Made by a program: the position numbers and the translations under genes
Notes under the pieces: generated by a model
The model's input: the letters and a program-made list of their open reading frames with translations, nothing else
Told to the model about the DNA's origin: nothing
Database searches by the model: none
Source: a virus
IMG/VR virus record: IMGVR_UViG_3300050821_007815
Coordinates: 1 to 23,858 of that record
DNA: 23,858 nucleotides
Strand: one strand, 5' to 3'
In this document: piece by piece, positions 1-6,102 of the stretch
Layout of the letters: each line of letters opens with the position of its first letter
How positions within the stretch are numbered: position 1 is the first letter of the stretch

Positions 1-101
1 AGTTGACGACTTCAGAGACGACACGACAGAACGTGGGCAATGTCTCAGCAGCGGGTAATTCGCGAACCGACAAGTTCGAATGCAGTGACAGTGCATCGAA
101 C

Positions 102-120
102 GTCCCGTACCGGGGACTTT
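102..120 (+). terminator. Weak terminator-like hairpin
   Basis: GTCCC (102-106) pairs with GGGAC (113-117) around a 6-base loop and is followed by TTT and then a run of A. The stem is short and the T run is only three bases, so it may be a terminator for a gene to the left of the window or a chance hairpin. Confidence 0.3.
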
Positions 121-313
121 AAAAAAGCGTGTAGCTCTGACCAGTCCATAAAGCGAAGTCAGATCGTCTAGCGCGAGAAGCCGCGTTAGAACAGCGCTCG
201 ATCAAGCGTGACGAACAACGCGAAACGACTAGCACGCTCTATAACAGTGTGCGAACACGCGAATGCTAGACCCCCAGGGGCCGCAGGCTGCACTGTCAAA
301 GTAACTACATAGG

Positions 314-332
314 TTTAAGTCAACAACTTAAA
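314..332. promoter_or_regulatory. Candidate operator: 7-base inverted repeat
   Basis: TTTAAGT at 314-320 is the exact reverse complement of ACTTAAA at 326-332, with a 5-base spacer. The symmetry, A/T-rich arms and position about 90 bases before the first early gene fit a binding site for a dimeric regulator. No regulator gene is recognised in the window, so the partner is unknown. Confidence 0.35.
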
Positions 333-334
333 TC

Positions 335-380
335 GAATGTGCAACATCCAACATAACAGTCAACACGATGCTGCACATTC
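335..380 (+). promoter_or_regulatory. Long leader hairpin upstream of the first gene
   Basis: GAATGTGCA (335-343) pairs with TGCACATTC (372-380). After one A/C mismatch, CATC (345-348) pairs with GATG (367-370), giving a 14-position stem with one mismatch and an 18-base loop. It ends 38 bases before the ATG at 419, whose ribosome binding site (AGGAGAAGGA) lies just downstream of the stem. There is no T run, so it is not a simple terminator. A 5' leader element affecting RNA stability or translation, or a protein-binding site, are both possible. Confidence 0.5.
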
Positions 381-418
381 ATGTGAGTTGATCACTACAG
401 ACACATAGGAGAAGGAAC

Positions 419-760
419 ATGCGCCCCAGTAAGTATGCTCGTGAGATTCTTGATCTGGCAGGTCGATATACAGAATTCAAAAAGCCGATGGAAGCATATC
501 AGTTGCTTCAGCGATCCATTGAAGCGGCCTCATCTCGTCTAGCTGCTGTCTGCAACACAGAGCCTTCCAAACTTATTCGGGGCGAACGCATCAGTTATCA
601 GTTGCGCGCGAAGCATGAGAGAACTGATATCGAGGCGCTGAAGCTTTACCAATCGCAGTTGCAGATGGATGACGTGCAGGACGAGTTGAAGCCTACTGAA
701 CGCAAGACCTGCCCATCAAAAATTAACAAACAACGTGATGATGAGTGGTACAGCAAATGA
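419..760 (+). CDS. Hypothetical early protein, 113 aa
   Basis: This is the first gene of the rightward block, starting at ATG after a strong AGGAGAAGGA ribosome binding site. The product is charged and mostly helical in character, with a lysine-rich C-terminal end. It has no signal peptide or membrane segment and no motif I recognise. Its stop overlaps the start of the next small gene (ATGA), suggesting translational coupling. Its position next to the leader hairpin makes it a candidate for one of the first proteins made after infection. The function is unknown. Confidence 0.75.
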   Translation: MRPSKYAREILDLAGRYTEFKKPMEAYQLLQRSIEAASSRLAAVCNTEPSKLIRGERISYQLRAKHERTDIEALKLYQSQLQMDDVQDELKPTERKTCPSKINKQRDDEWYSK

Positions 761-891
761 GTTTTCTTTATTACGCGACGCTCGCTCAGATCGGGCGTCT
801 TAAGATCGGTCAGCACGATGCGGAGATCATTGACCTGTTGCAGTGTCTGTCAGAATTGAAACGTCGGGGTCTTCATAGGAGTCAAACATGA
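757..891 (+). CDS. Small hypothetical protein, 44 aa
   Basis: An open frame starts at the ATG that overlaps the previous stop (ATGA) and ends by overlapping the next start the same way. The product has a hydrophobic N-terminal end, then an amphipathic, leucine-rich stretch that could be one helix. The ribosome binding site is weak, so translation would depend on coupling. It fills what would otherwise be a gap in a tightly packed block, which is the main support for it. Confidence 0.5.
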   Translation: MSFLYYATLAQIGRLKIGQHDAEIIDLLQCLSELKRRGLHRSQT

Positions 892-1079
892 TCTATCGAA
901 ACGGTGCGGTTATCTATTCCCCTGTTGTACATCATTCATTAGATGCCAGCGAGTCTCCTAAGGAGACAGGGCAATACACAGCTCACAAATTCAGCAGCGT
1001 CAATGCCGCTAAGCGTGAGGTCAGGGAGAAACGTCTCACGGTTCGTTGCGGCAAGCCGCCCAAAGATGTGCAGTCATGA
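888..1079 (+). CDS. Small hypothetical protein, 63 aa
   Basis: It starts at an ATG overlapping the previous stop by four bases, with AGGAG at 877-881 upstream as ribosome binding site. It ends in another ATGA overlap at 1076-1079. The C-terminal half is rich in lysine and arginine. No known domain is visible. The chain of overlaps on both sides supports it as a real member of the early operon. Confidence 0.6.
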   Translation: MIYRNGAVIYSPVVHHSLDASESPKETGQYTAHKFSSVNAAKREVREKRLTVRCGKPPKDVQS

Positions 1080-1333
1080 GCAGCGTCACATGGATTGACA
1101 GATACGCAGGATCCAGTGTGTTCTCGATCTTCGGGCAGGTAGAGGAGGTCATTGCAAAAATGATGCTTGAGGAGGGCAAGGGTCGTCTGATCCGGATTGA
1201 GGAGTTCCCCGAGGAAAGTGTGTGCCCCGATATCTACATAAATGAACTGGGTCAACATGCGAAGTTTGCGATCATGTTGACCAAAATGGAGGAGGCTGAA
1301 TTCGACAATCGAGTAACTGCACTGAGAATGTGA
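1076..1333 (+). CDS. Hypothetical protein, 85 aa
   Basis: The ATG at 1076 overlaps the preceding stop, so it is preferred to the in-frame ATG at 1046, which lies inside the upstream gene. The product is acidic with alternating hydrophobic residues and may form a small alpha/beta fold. No motif is recognised. It is the last gene before a clear terminator hairpin (1347-1374) and so closes the first early transcription unit. Confidence 0.65.
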   Translation: MSSVTWIDRYAGSSVFSIFGQVEEVIAKMMLEEGKGRLIRIEEFPEESVCPDIYINELGQHAKFAIMLTKMEEAEFDNRVTALRM

Positions 1334-1346
1334 GTCGATCACTTGG

Positions 1347-1374
1347 GGCGTGCGCTGATGGCACGCCTATTTTA
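1347..1374 (+). terminator. Rho-independent terminator after the first early unit
   Basis: GGCGTGC (1347-1353) pairs perfectly with GCACGCC (1361-1367) around a 7-base loop and is followed by TATTTTA. The GC stem plus T-rich tail, 13 bases after a stop codon, is a standard intrinsic terminator. Genes continue on the same strand, so it probably gives partial termination or marks an operon boundary. Confidence 0.75.
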
Positions 1375-1394
1375 TGAGATAACTGGGGTCATAC

Positions 1395-1505
1395 ATGTTT
1401 CTGAAGAAAGAGGCTAACAGCATCGTTTATACGCCTGCGATCATGCGTGCTATCACACGTATGGCACTCAAGGCGACTCTTCACAGTAAATGGAGTTCAT
1501 TGTAA
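1395..1505 (+). CDS. Small basic hypothetical protein, 36 aa
   Basis: A short frame begins at ATG 1395 after a modest GGGG ribosome binding site and ends with TAA overlapping the next ATG by one base (TAATG). The peptide is basic with no membrane segment or known motif. Support comes from its fit between the terminator and the next coupled gene. It could be a non-coding spacer. Confidence 0.4.
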   Translation: MFLKKEANSIVYTPAIMRAITRMALKATLHSKWSSL

Positions 1506-1591
1506 TGAGCATCTGGAACAAGTTAGTCGAATATGCGAGTCTCGTGATCTTCTGGTCACTGTTCAAAGTTGTCCGAGTCTGGGAGCCCTGA
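1505..1591 (+). CDS. Membrane microprotein, 28 aa
   Basis: It starts at an ATG sharing one base with the preceding TAA, with GGAG about ten bases upstream. Most of the peptide is one hydrophobic run (roughly residues 8-24) with aromatic residues at the edges, as in a single inner-membrane helix. It is one of four very small putative membrane proteins scattered through the rightward block. The function is unknown, and because of its length the call rests on context and composition. Confidence 0.45.
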   Translation: MSIWNKLVEYASLVIFWSLFKVVRVWEP

Positions 1592-1615
1592 ACACAATAT
1601 TGAAGGAGAAGGAGA

Positions 1616-1834
1616 ATGTATCGGTACCCTGAACGCAACATCGAGCGCCTGAGAGATGAGGTCCAGAAGCTGCTCAAGAAACCTGTCATCACGCTTCCTG
1701 TCAAGATGCCGCGACATCGATTCATGCGCGTCATACGACATCAGATCGCGGTCATGCATCACTTGTCACGTAAAGCTCGCACAGCACGTTATCTCGAACG
1801 CTGTGCCCTGCGCGGCACATCTTTCTACTCTTGA
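1616..1834 (+). CDS. Basic hypothetical protein, 72 aa
   Basis: ATG 1616 follows a very strong AAGGAGAAGGAG ribosome binding site. The product is strongly basic, with many arginine and histidine residues throughout, which could suit nucleic-acid binding. No recognised domain is present. The next gene follows after a 12-base gap with its own GAGGAGA site, so both are likely well translated. Confidence 0.65.
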   Translation: MYRYPERNIERLRDEVQKLLKKPVITLPVKMPRHRFMRVIRHQIAVMHHLSRKARTARYLERCALRGTSFYS

Positions 1835-1846
1835 GGAGAAACTGAC

Positions 1847-2074
1847 ATGGGAATGTTATACGAGTATTCAGACGAAGAACTCGAGGCGATGGGATACAAA
1901 GAACCCCCTGAAGAGGATGCGGATGGGTATCGAGAGGGCGACATCGATCCCGACGAACCCACTATCCGAGAATTACAGTCAGAAGTGGATCGATCACGTC
2001 AAAACAACATCGTGCGCGCTACAGAGACTTATGCGCAGACTTTGGCGCGCATCAAAACCAAATACAAGCACTGA
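1847..2074 (+). CDS. Acidic hypothetical protein, 75 aa
   Basis: ATG 1847 follows GAGGAGAAAC. The N-terminal two thirds are very acidic (Glu/Asp-rich, roughly residues 8-50), and the C-terminal end turns helical and basic. No domain is recognised. Small acidic phage early proteins sometimes act as DNA mimics or bind host proteins, but nothing here shows that. Its neighbour upstream is oppositely charged, so the two could interact. Confidence 0.65.
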   Translation: MGMLYEYSDEELEAMGYKEPPEEDADGYREGDIDPDEPTIRELQSEVDRSRQNNIVRATETYAQTLARIKTKYKH

Positions 2075-2082
2075 AGATTGAA

Positions 2083-2226
2083 ATGCATAAATTCAAAATA
2101 CTCTCAGGAAATCGATACGTCGGACATGTGATCGCGGAGAACTATTACTTTGCGTTGAAACAGGCTCGCAAAGCCTATGGCATTTGGAATATCAGGGCCC
2201 AGTACGTTGTTCCTGGTTGCGACTAA
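2083..2226 (+). CDS. Small hypothetical protein, 47 aa
   Basis: The frame runs from ATG 2083 to TAA 2226, eight bases after the previous stop. The ribosome binding site is poor (GAAGATTGAA). The peptide is basic and aromatic-rich with a possible beta-alpha-beta pattern and no known motif. It is the last frame before the structured intergenic region at 2250-2328. Confidence 0.45.
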   Translation: MHKFKILSGNRYVGHVIAENYYFALKQARKAYGIWNIRAQYVVPGCD

Positions 2227-2249
2227 CTTACCGCAGATTGAATCGGTTA

Positions 2250-2328
2250 GCGCTCTGCGTCGGCAAGGCTCCCTACGCACGTCCTACAGACCCCGTGCCA
2301 GGTAACTAGTCAAGCCTACGCAGAGCGC
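2250..2328 (+). ncRNA. Candidate structured RNA or leader of the DUF932 gene
   Basis: Three nested helices can form. GCGCTCTGCGT (2250-2260) pairs with ACGCAGAGCGC (2318-2328), eleven perfect pairs. AGGCT (2266-2270) pairs with AGCCT (2313-2317), continuous on the 3' side with a 5-base bulge on the 5' side. GCACG (2277-2281) pairs with CGTGC (2294-2298). TGCGT (2256-2260) can instead pair with ACGCA at 2275-2279, because CCTACGCA occurs at both 2272-2279 and 2315-2322, so two exclusive folds exist. No T run follows. It lies 42 bases before the next ATG. It does not match the preQ1 riboswitch as I know it, nor a tRNA, and no known family is recognised. Confidence 0.5.
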
Positions 2329-2370
2329 ACTCCGATGCATTCTGCATCACTCACATAGGAATACAGAGTC

Positions 2371-3504
2371 ATGAAGAAAGGTAAAACATTGACGGAGTTG
2401 GCGAATGAGATTGAACGGCGTCAGGATCTGAAGCACGATCTGATTGCGCCGATGCCGAAACTCTCGGTGTTCGTGACCGACACGGGCGAACCGCGCATGT
2501 TGGCTCGATTGCCCAAGGGGGATGAGCACTTCGGTATTCAGCAGCTGGCGCACAACCAGATTGCTGAGCAGCTGAAGATTCCCGCCGCGTACTACAATCG
2601 CATGTTGGCGGAGCAGCCGTCCTTGCTCGCCGACAACATCAACACGTGGTTGCAGAATCCTCCTACCAACAACACGGGCACCACGCGCGGCAGCATGGTG
2701 GAAACGAAGCGTCGTATGGTACGCACGATGGATGGCAAGGTACGCGCGTTTCTTTCTGACAAGTACCGCAGCCTCGAGAATGAGGATCTCGCGGAAGCGG
2801 TGTTGCCTGTACTCCTGCAGCGCAAGCTCATCATACTGAGCTGCGATATCACCGAGACTCGCTTGTATATCAAGGCGGTCGATCCTGCGTTGGAACAAGA
2901 TGTGCCCTCGGGTCACAAACGCGGTGACGGGTCGCATGTGATCTACGACACTTGTTCTCCAGCTATCACAATCAGCAACTCGGAGGTGGGCTTTGGCGCG
3001 TTGTCTATTGAGACGGGGACTTATACCAAAGCATGCACTAACTTGGCCATGTTCGGCGCGTCAATGCGTAAGTACCACACGGGTTCACGTGCCGAGCTGT
3101 CCGATGAGGTGTTTGCGCTCCTCAGCGACCGTACGAAACGTATCACGGATGCGGCGGTCTGGTCACAGGTTCGTGATCTGGTAGGCGCTGCATTCGATAA
3201 GGAGAAGTTTGAAGCGACATGCCAGAAGCTCACGACCGCCAGTGAGCAGAAGATCGAGGATGACGTAGTGCAAGTCGTTGAACGGGTCGCGAAACGTTTC
3301 ACCTTCAGCGAAGGGGAGCGCGCCGGCGTGCTCAAGCGTCTCATTGAGGGCGCTGACTTGACGCGCTACGGACTACACGCCGCTATCACGCGTCACAGTG
3401 CAGATGTCGATGACTATGATCGTGCCTCCGTATTAGAGCGGCTGGGGGGCGAGATTATCGAACTCCCGAAGTCTGACTGGCAAGCGATTGCTGAGGCGGC
3501 GTAG
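2371..3504 (+). CDS. DUF932-family phage/plasmid protein, 377 aa
   Basis: The overall layout fits the DUF932 phage/plasmid protein family. A helical N-terminal segment (about 1-85) is followed by a segment with a conserved-looking FLSDKYRSLEN core near residues 127-137, which is typical of this family. Then comes an alpha/beta region and a helical C-terminal end. The biochemical function of DUF932 is not settled. Members are common near replication or recombination genes of phages and plasmids. ATG 2371 is preceded by AGGAATACAGAGTC, a modest ribosome binding site. The 79-base foldable element upstream may control it. The next gene starts inside its TAG stop (TAGTG). The family call is from recall of the pattern. 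Confidence 0.7.
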   Translation: MKKGKTLTELANEIERRQDLKHDLIAPMPKLSVFVTDTGEPRMLARLPKGDEHFGIQQLAHNQIAEQLKIPAAYYNRMLAEQPSLLADNINTWLQNPPTNNTGTTRGSMVETKRRMVRTMDGKVRAFLSDKYRSLENEDLAEAVLPVLLQRKLIILSCDITETRLYIKAVDPALEQDVPSGHKRGDGSHVIYDTCSPAITISNSEVGFGALSIETGTYTKACTNLAMFGASMRKYHTGSRAELSDEVFALLSDRTKRITDAAVWSQVRDLVGAAFDKEKFEATCQKLTTASEQKIEDDVVQVVERVAKRFTFSEGERAGVLKRLIEGADLTRYGLHAAITRHSADVDDYDRASVLERLGGEIIELPKSDWQAIAEAA

Positions 3505-3644
3505 TGCGTGGTTATGCTTTCGCTTTTGCACGCTGGTTAGCGGTATGTCAGCGCGACGGTTTAACCTACTACACTGCTGACTACCGTAACCCTGCTACTG
3601 CATTCACTTGGCACTTCATGAACGGATTTCCCCCTGACGACTGA
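3504..3644 (+). CDS. Small hypothetical protein with GTG start, 46 aa
   Basis: GTG 3504 shares one base with the TAG of the DUF932 gene and has a GAGG site about eight bases upstream inside that gene. The peptide is aromatic-rich and ends with a short acidic proline-containing tail. No domain or membrane segment is seen. Without it, 3505-3700 would be empty, unusual for this packed block. It is probably translationally coupled to the DUF932 gene. Confidence 0.5.
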   Translation: MRGYAFAFARWLAVCQRDGLTYYTADYRNPATAFTWHFMNGFPPDD

Positions 3645-3707
3645 ATAAGGCAGTAAAGGAGTCGCTGATGTAAGTATCAAACCTACAAACAGACGCAAAC
3701 GATGGAG

Positions 3708-3737
3708 CAGCACTCAGGACTGACATTGGGTGCTGTT
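3708..3737 (+). other. Hairpin with short T run in the intergenic gap
   Basis: CAGCAC (3708-3713) pairs with GTGCTG (3730-3735) around a 16-base loop, followed by TTT at 3735-3738. It could be a weak attenuator between the genes ending at 3644 and starting at 3762. Six pairs and a large loop make it marginal. Confidence 0.25.
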
Positions 3738-3761
3738 TATAACACACAAGAGAATAATTTT

Positions 3762-3947
3762 ATGCGTTACGTACAAGGCGCACGAATACAGGATCCGTTG
3801 GTTAGCGCCCTTAGACAAATCTATCGACCCAATCCGCCACCACCCGAACCACCCATCGACCCTGATGCATTCGCATTAGCCCAAGCCAATAAGCACAAGC
3901 CCTGGGCACGTCGCTGGCTCAGAGCACATCGGTTGTCCTTCAAATGA
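3762..3947 (+). CDS. Proline-rich hypothetical protein, 61 aa
   Basis: The start at ATG 3762 is chosen because AAGAGA lies just upstream. An in-frame ATG at 3702 would add 20 residues but has no ribosome binding site and overlaps a hairpin. The product has a proline-rich linker near residues 22-33 and a basic tryptophan-containing C-terminal end, suggesting a short adaptor or nucleic-acid-binding tail. No known domain is visible. The next gene follows after ten bases. Confidence 0.55.
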   Translation: MRYVQGARIQDPLVSALRQIYRPNPPPPEPPIDPDAFALAQANKHKPWARRWLRAHRLSFK

Positions 3948-3957
3948 GGAGAACAAC

Positions 3958-4872
3958 ATGACCTGGGCTACCTTCATATACATGAACATGGGCGAGACGC
4001 GCGCGATACTGCGCAGAACTACCGCCGCCGAAGTCAAAGAGGCCGTAAGACAGTTGCCTGAGCACCTGCAGGACGGCAACATTGTATACGCCATCTCGAA
4101 CCTGAACTTTCTCAACATGGCCGAACTCGATTCGATCATGCGACAGTTTAATGACTTGCGCTTAGGCATCAAGAAAGAGCGTAAGGAAGCCGCAGTCAAG
4201 AATTGGTTGTCAAGGTTCAATGCTGAGAACCATGACGAGCATACGGGGAAATTGATCCATGCCTACGAAGATGAGGAAGAAGAGATGAAACCTAACGAGA
4301 CACCTGTCACCGACAACGCAGAACGTCCTGCGGACGAAGTTGTGGAAGAGGGGTCTGAGACCACCAGTGAGAATGAGGAGGGTACGACTGAAACGAACAA
4401 GAGCACCGAAACAGCGACCGCTGAGACAGGTGCGGAAGATGAATTGAAGGCTGTTGTGAATCGCATTGCTAAAAAGAAGCGTGCGGCGGCAGCTGATGGC
4501 GATGACGATTCAACACAACCTGAGGGTAACAAAGTGGCGACCAAGAAGACAGCAGCGAAGAAGAAGGGTCCGGCAGCGAAGAAGACGGCTCCGGCGAAGA
4601 AGACGACTGTGAAGAAGACAGCGACGGGCGGAGCTAAGAAGGGTTTCCCATATCCTGCGCCCGATCCTGAGAGCAAGTGCGGTCAGGTCCTTGCCTTTCT
4701 CAATGAGCAGATCAAGAAGAAGGACATCGCCGAGAACGAGAAGGCTGAGAAGGCTGAGCTGTTTGAGGCGGCTGCGAAGAAGTTCGATGCGAAGGTGATC
4801 ACGATCCGCACGTATGCGAGCGATCATCGTGACAAACTCAAGTGGCGGGCTGCGCGTAAGAGCGCCCAGTAA
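3958..4872 (+). CDS. Three-part protein with acidic and histone-H1-like segments, 304 aa
   Basis: The protein has three visible parts. Residues 1-102 form a helical N-terminal domain. Residues 103-190 are highly acidic and low in complexity. Residues 192-229 are a lysine/alanine/threonine repeat of KKTAAKK type, like the tails of eukaryotic H1 and bacterial H1-like proteins. Residues 230-304 form a charged helical C-terminal domain. It is probably a DNA-binding or nucleoid-remodelling protein, with the acidic part possibly self-masking the basic one; this is inferred from composition. ATG 3958 follows GAGGAGAACAAC. A hairpin terminator-like element (4893-4920) follows, so it may end an operon. 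Confidence 0.7.
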   Translation: MTWATFIYMNMGETRAILRRTTAAEVKEAVRQLPEHLQDGNIVYAISNLNFLNMAELDSIMRQFNDLRLGIKKERKEAAVKNWLSRFNAENHDEHTGKLIHAYEDEEEEMKPNETPVTDNAERPADEVVEEGSETTSENEEGTTETNKSTETATAETGAEDELKAVVNRIAKKKRAAAADGDDDSTQPEGNKVATKKTAAKKKGPAAKKTAPAKKTTVKKTATGGAKKGFPYPAPDPESKCGQVLAFLNEQIKKKDIAENEKAEKAELFEAAAKKFDAKVITIRTYASDHRDKLKWRAARKSAQ

Positions 4873-4892
4873 CATCCGCAAGTCAGTATGAG

Positions 4893-4920
4893 GGCACGAG
4901 GGCGTAGTCTCTCGTGCCTT
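4893..4920 (+). terminator. Hairpin terminator after the H1-like gene
   Basis: GGCACGAG (4893-4900) pairs perfectly with CTCGTGCC (4911-4918) around a 10-base loop, 20 bases after the stop. Only TT follows the stem, so termination may be partial. The next gene on the same strand starts 24 bases further on. Confidence 0.55.
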
Positions 4921-4943
4921 CGATCGGTTAAAGGAGAAGGATC

Positions 4944-5714
4944 ATGAAGAGTGAAGTTATAACTATTACCCCAGGTATAGCTAAGGAATGGTTGCTGTTG
5001 AATTGTAATAACAGGCCGATTAATTCGGGTACTGTAACTCAGTATGCAAAAGACATGCTGTCAGGAAATTGGCAACTTAACGGAGAGACAATCAAGTTTT
5101 CGTCGGAGGGAAAGTTGCTGGATGGGCAACATAGGCTGGCAGCTATAGTTAGAGCAGAAGTCTCTATTCCTATGTTGGTTGTTCGTGAGCTTTCATCTGA
5201 TTCATTTTCAACTATTGATGTAGGACTACGACGTTCGACAGCGCAGATTCTACATATGGCAGGATTTAAGAACACCTCTGCATTGGCTGCTGCGGCTCGT
5301 TGGGTAGTGATATTAGATAAAGGTATAAAGGAAGGATACAAAATCGCTCAATCAGAGATAGCTCAAGCTATCGAACAACATCCTTTGTTGAATCACTACA
5401 GTGATTTTCATATGGGTAAGAAGTCTAAACGAATATTACCTTCTTGTTGTTTGGCGGTGTTTGTTCTGGCAGGAGAGAAGTACGAGCGTCAAAAGGTGGA
5501 TGAGTTCTACTCGTCTGTGTTGAGTGGAGAAGGTCTTTTGCAAGGAGACCCTGCGTATGTATTGCGAGAAAAGTTTGTTACATCTACTAGGTCATCTAGG
5601 ATAGATCAGGAAGTAGCAGTCGGATATACGATTAAATGCGTCAGGGCACACGTTGAGGGTAAAAGGATGCAGGTGCTCAGATTCGGTAAAGATGAACCCA
5701 TGCCTTTAATATGA
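4944..5714 (+). CDS. ParB/sulfiredoxin-like (DGQHR-motif) protein, 256 aa
   Basis: Residues 60-64 read DGQHR after a KLLD lead-in, and the surrounding pattern (an N-terminal helix, 'NGETI' near 46-50, then the DGQHR loop) is that of ParB/Srx-fold nuclease-like domains found in ParB and DndB-type proteins. The C-terminal two thirds are mostly helical and could bind DNA or a partner. Phage proteins of this type are often annotated ParB-like, but the activity is unproven. ATG 4944 follows AAAGGAGAAGGA. The gene is visibly A/T-richer than its neighbours: sampled 60-base lines count about 38-43% G+C against about 45-52% nearby. That suggests recent acquisition. Confidence 0.65.
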   Translation: MKSEVITITPGIAKEWLLLNCNNRPINSGTVTQYAKDMLSGNWQLNGETIKFSSEGKLLDGQHRLAAIVRAEVSIPMLVVRELSSDSFSTIDVGLRRSTAQILHMAGFKNTSALAAAARWVVILDKGIKEGYKIAQSEIAQAIEQHPLLNHYSDFHMGKKSKRILPSCCLAVFVLAGEKYERQKVDEFYSSVLSGEGLLQGDPAYVLREKFVTSTRSSRIDQEVAVGYTIKCVRAHVEGKRMQVLRFGKDEPMPLI

Positions 5715-5729
5715 GAAGGAGAATTAAAC

Positions 5730-5966
5730 ATGCGCGCGCAACGAACGATCGGAGAAGCTATCAGAGCTACTGCGGCACGATTGGTACATGCTCGGGAGTT
5801 GTGGGAGCGTGACTTTCTGCAAGGGAGACTGAATTCACAGCTCGCTGCAGTTCGGGGCACCGACATCAACAAGGCTGAAGGACAGTTAATGCCCCGCACT
5901 CGTGAAGCTGCTGAGCGTGCGAGAGCTGCGAAAGAAGCGTGGTGGGTCAAACTGCTGGAGGACTGA
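5730..5966 (+). CDS. Helical hypothetical protein, 78 aa
   Basis: ATG 5730 follows GAGAAGGAGAATTAAAC, a strong ribosome binding site. The product is alanine-, arginine- and glutamate-rich and likely almost all helix, with a tryptophan-containing C-terminal end. It has no membrane segment and no motif I know. It sits between the ParB-like gene and a small membrane protein gene and may act with either. Function unknown. Confidence 0.65.
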   Translation: MRAQRTIGEAIRATAARLVHARELWERDFLQGRLNSQLAAVRGTDINKAEGQLMPRTREAAERARAAKEAWWVKLLED

Positions 5967-5969
5967 TTT

Positions 5970-6092
5970 GTGTTAGGTCTTGTCATCTTGGGAGTATTCG
6001 GAGGGCTATTGCTATTTCGAATATTCCCTTATCTCATTCGCGGAGTACTGCTCTTGATTGGGCTGCACTTCTTATTAGGTTGGCCAACTTGA
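5970..6092 (+). CDS. Membrane microprotein with GTG start, 40 aa
   Basis: GTG 5970 follows GGAGG with about eight bases of spacing. Almost the whole peptide is hydrophobic, rich in leucine, isoleucine, glycine and phenylalanine. Arg16 and Arg25 split it into two stretches, so it could be one or two membrane helices. It resembles small phage inner-membrane proteins in character only. The next gene begins ten bases later. Length makes the call tentative, but the ribosome binding site and composition support it. Confidence 0.55.
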   Translation: MLGLVILGVFGGLLLFRIFPYLIRGVLLLIGLHFLLGWPT

Positions 6093-6102
6093 GGTTTCAA
6101 AC

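Larger units (their letters stand above)
1..418. other. Gene-free leader region upstream of the early gene block
   Basis: No convincing reading frame with a ribosome binding site was found in this 418-base stretch on either strand. It holds a short GC-rich hairpin (102-117), a 7-base inverted repeat (314-320/326-332) and a long imperfect hairpin (335-348/367-380) just before the first gene. An 8-base direct repeat, AGTCAACA, occurs at 318-325 and 358-365. It precedes a rightward block of over 40 genes, so it probably carries the early promoter and control sites. No promoter with a clear -35/-10 pair could be picked out, and a role as replication origin is possible but unsupported. Confidence 0.6.

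Noticed and set aside
72-90. GTTCGAAT resembling a tRNA T-loop in the leader
   Set aside because: No matching acceptor, D or anticodon arms and no CCA context can be drawn around it, so a tRNA is not supported.
2227-2370. PreQ1 riboswitch in the intergenic structure
   Set aside because: The nested-stem layout does not match the compact preQ1-I, -II or -III folds, and the element is upstream of DUF932 rather than queuosine genes.
2347-2937. 196-residue minus-strand frame across the DUF932 gene
   Set aside because: It lies wholly opposite a better supported coding gene, with composition typical of an antisense shadow.
3702-3761. Longer start (81 aa) for the proline-rich protein
   Set aside because: No ribosome binding site before ATG 3702, and a hairpin overlaps it; ATG 3762 has AAGAGA upstream.
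4263-4881. Hydrophobic or Leu-rich minus-strand frames opposite the H1-like gene
   Set aside because: They arise from the complement of the Lys/Ala and Glu-rich repeats; no ribosome binding site or independent context.
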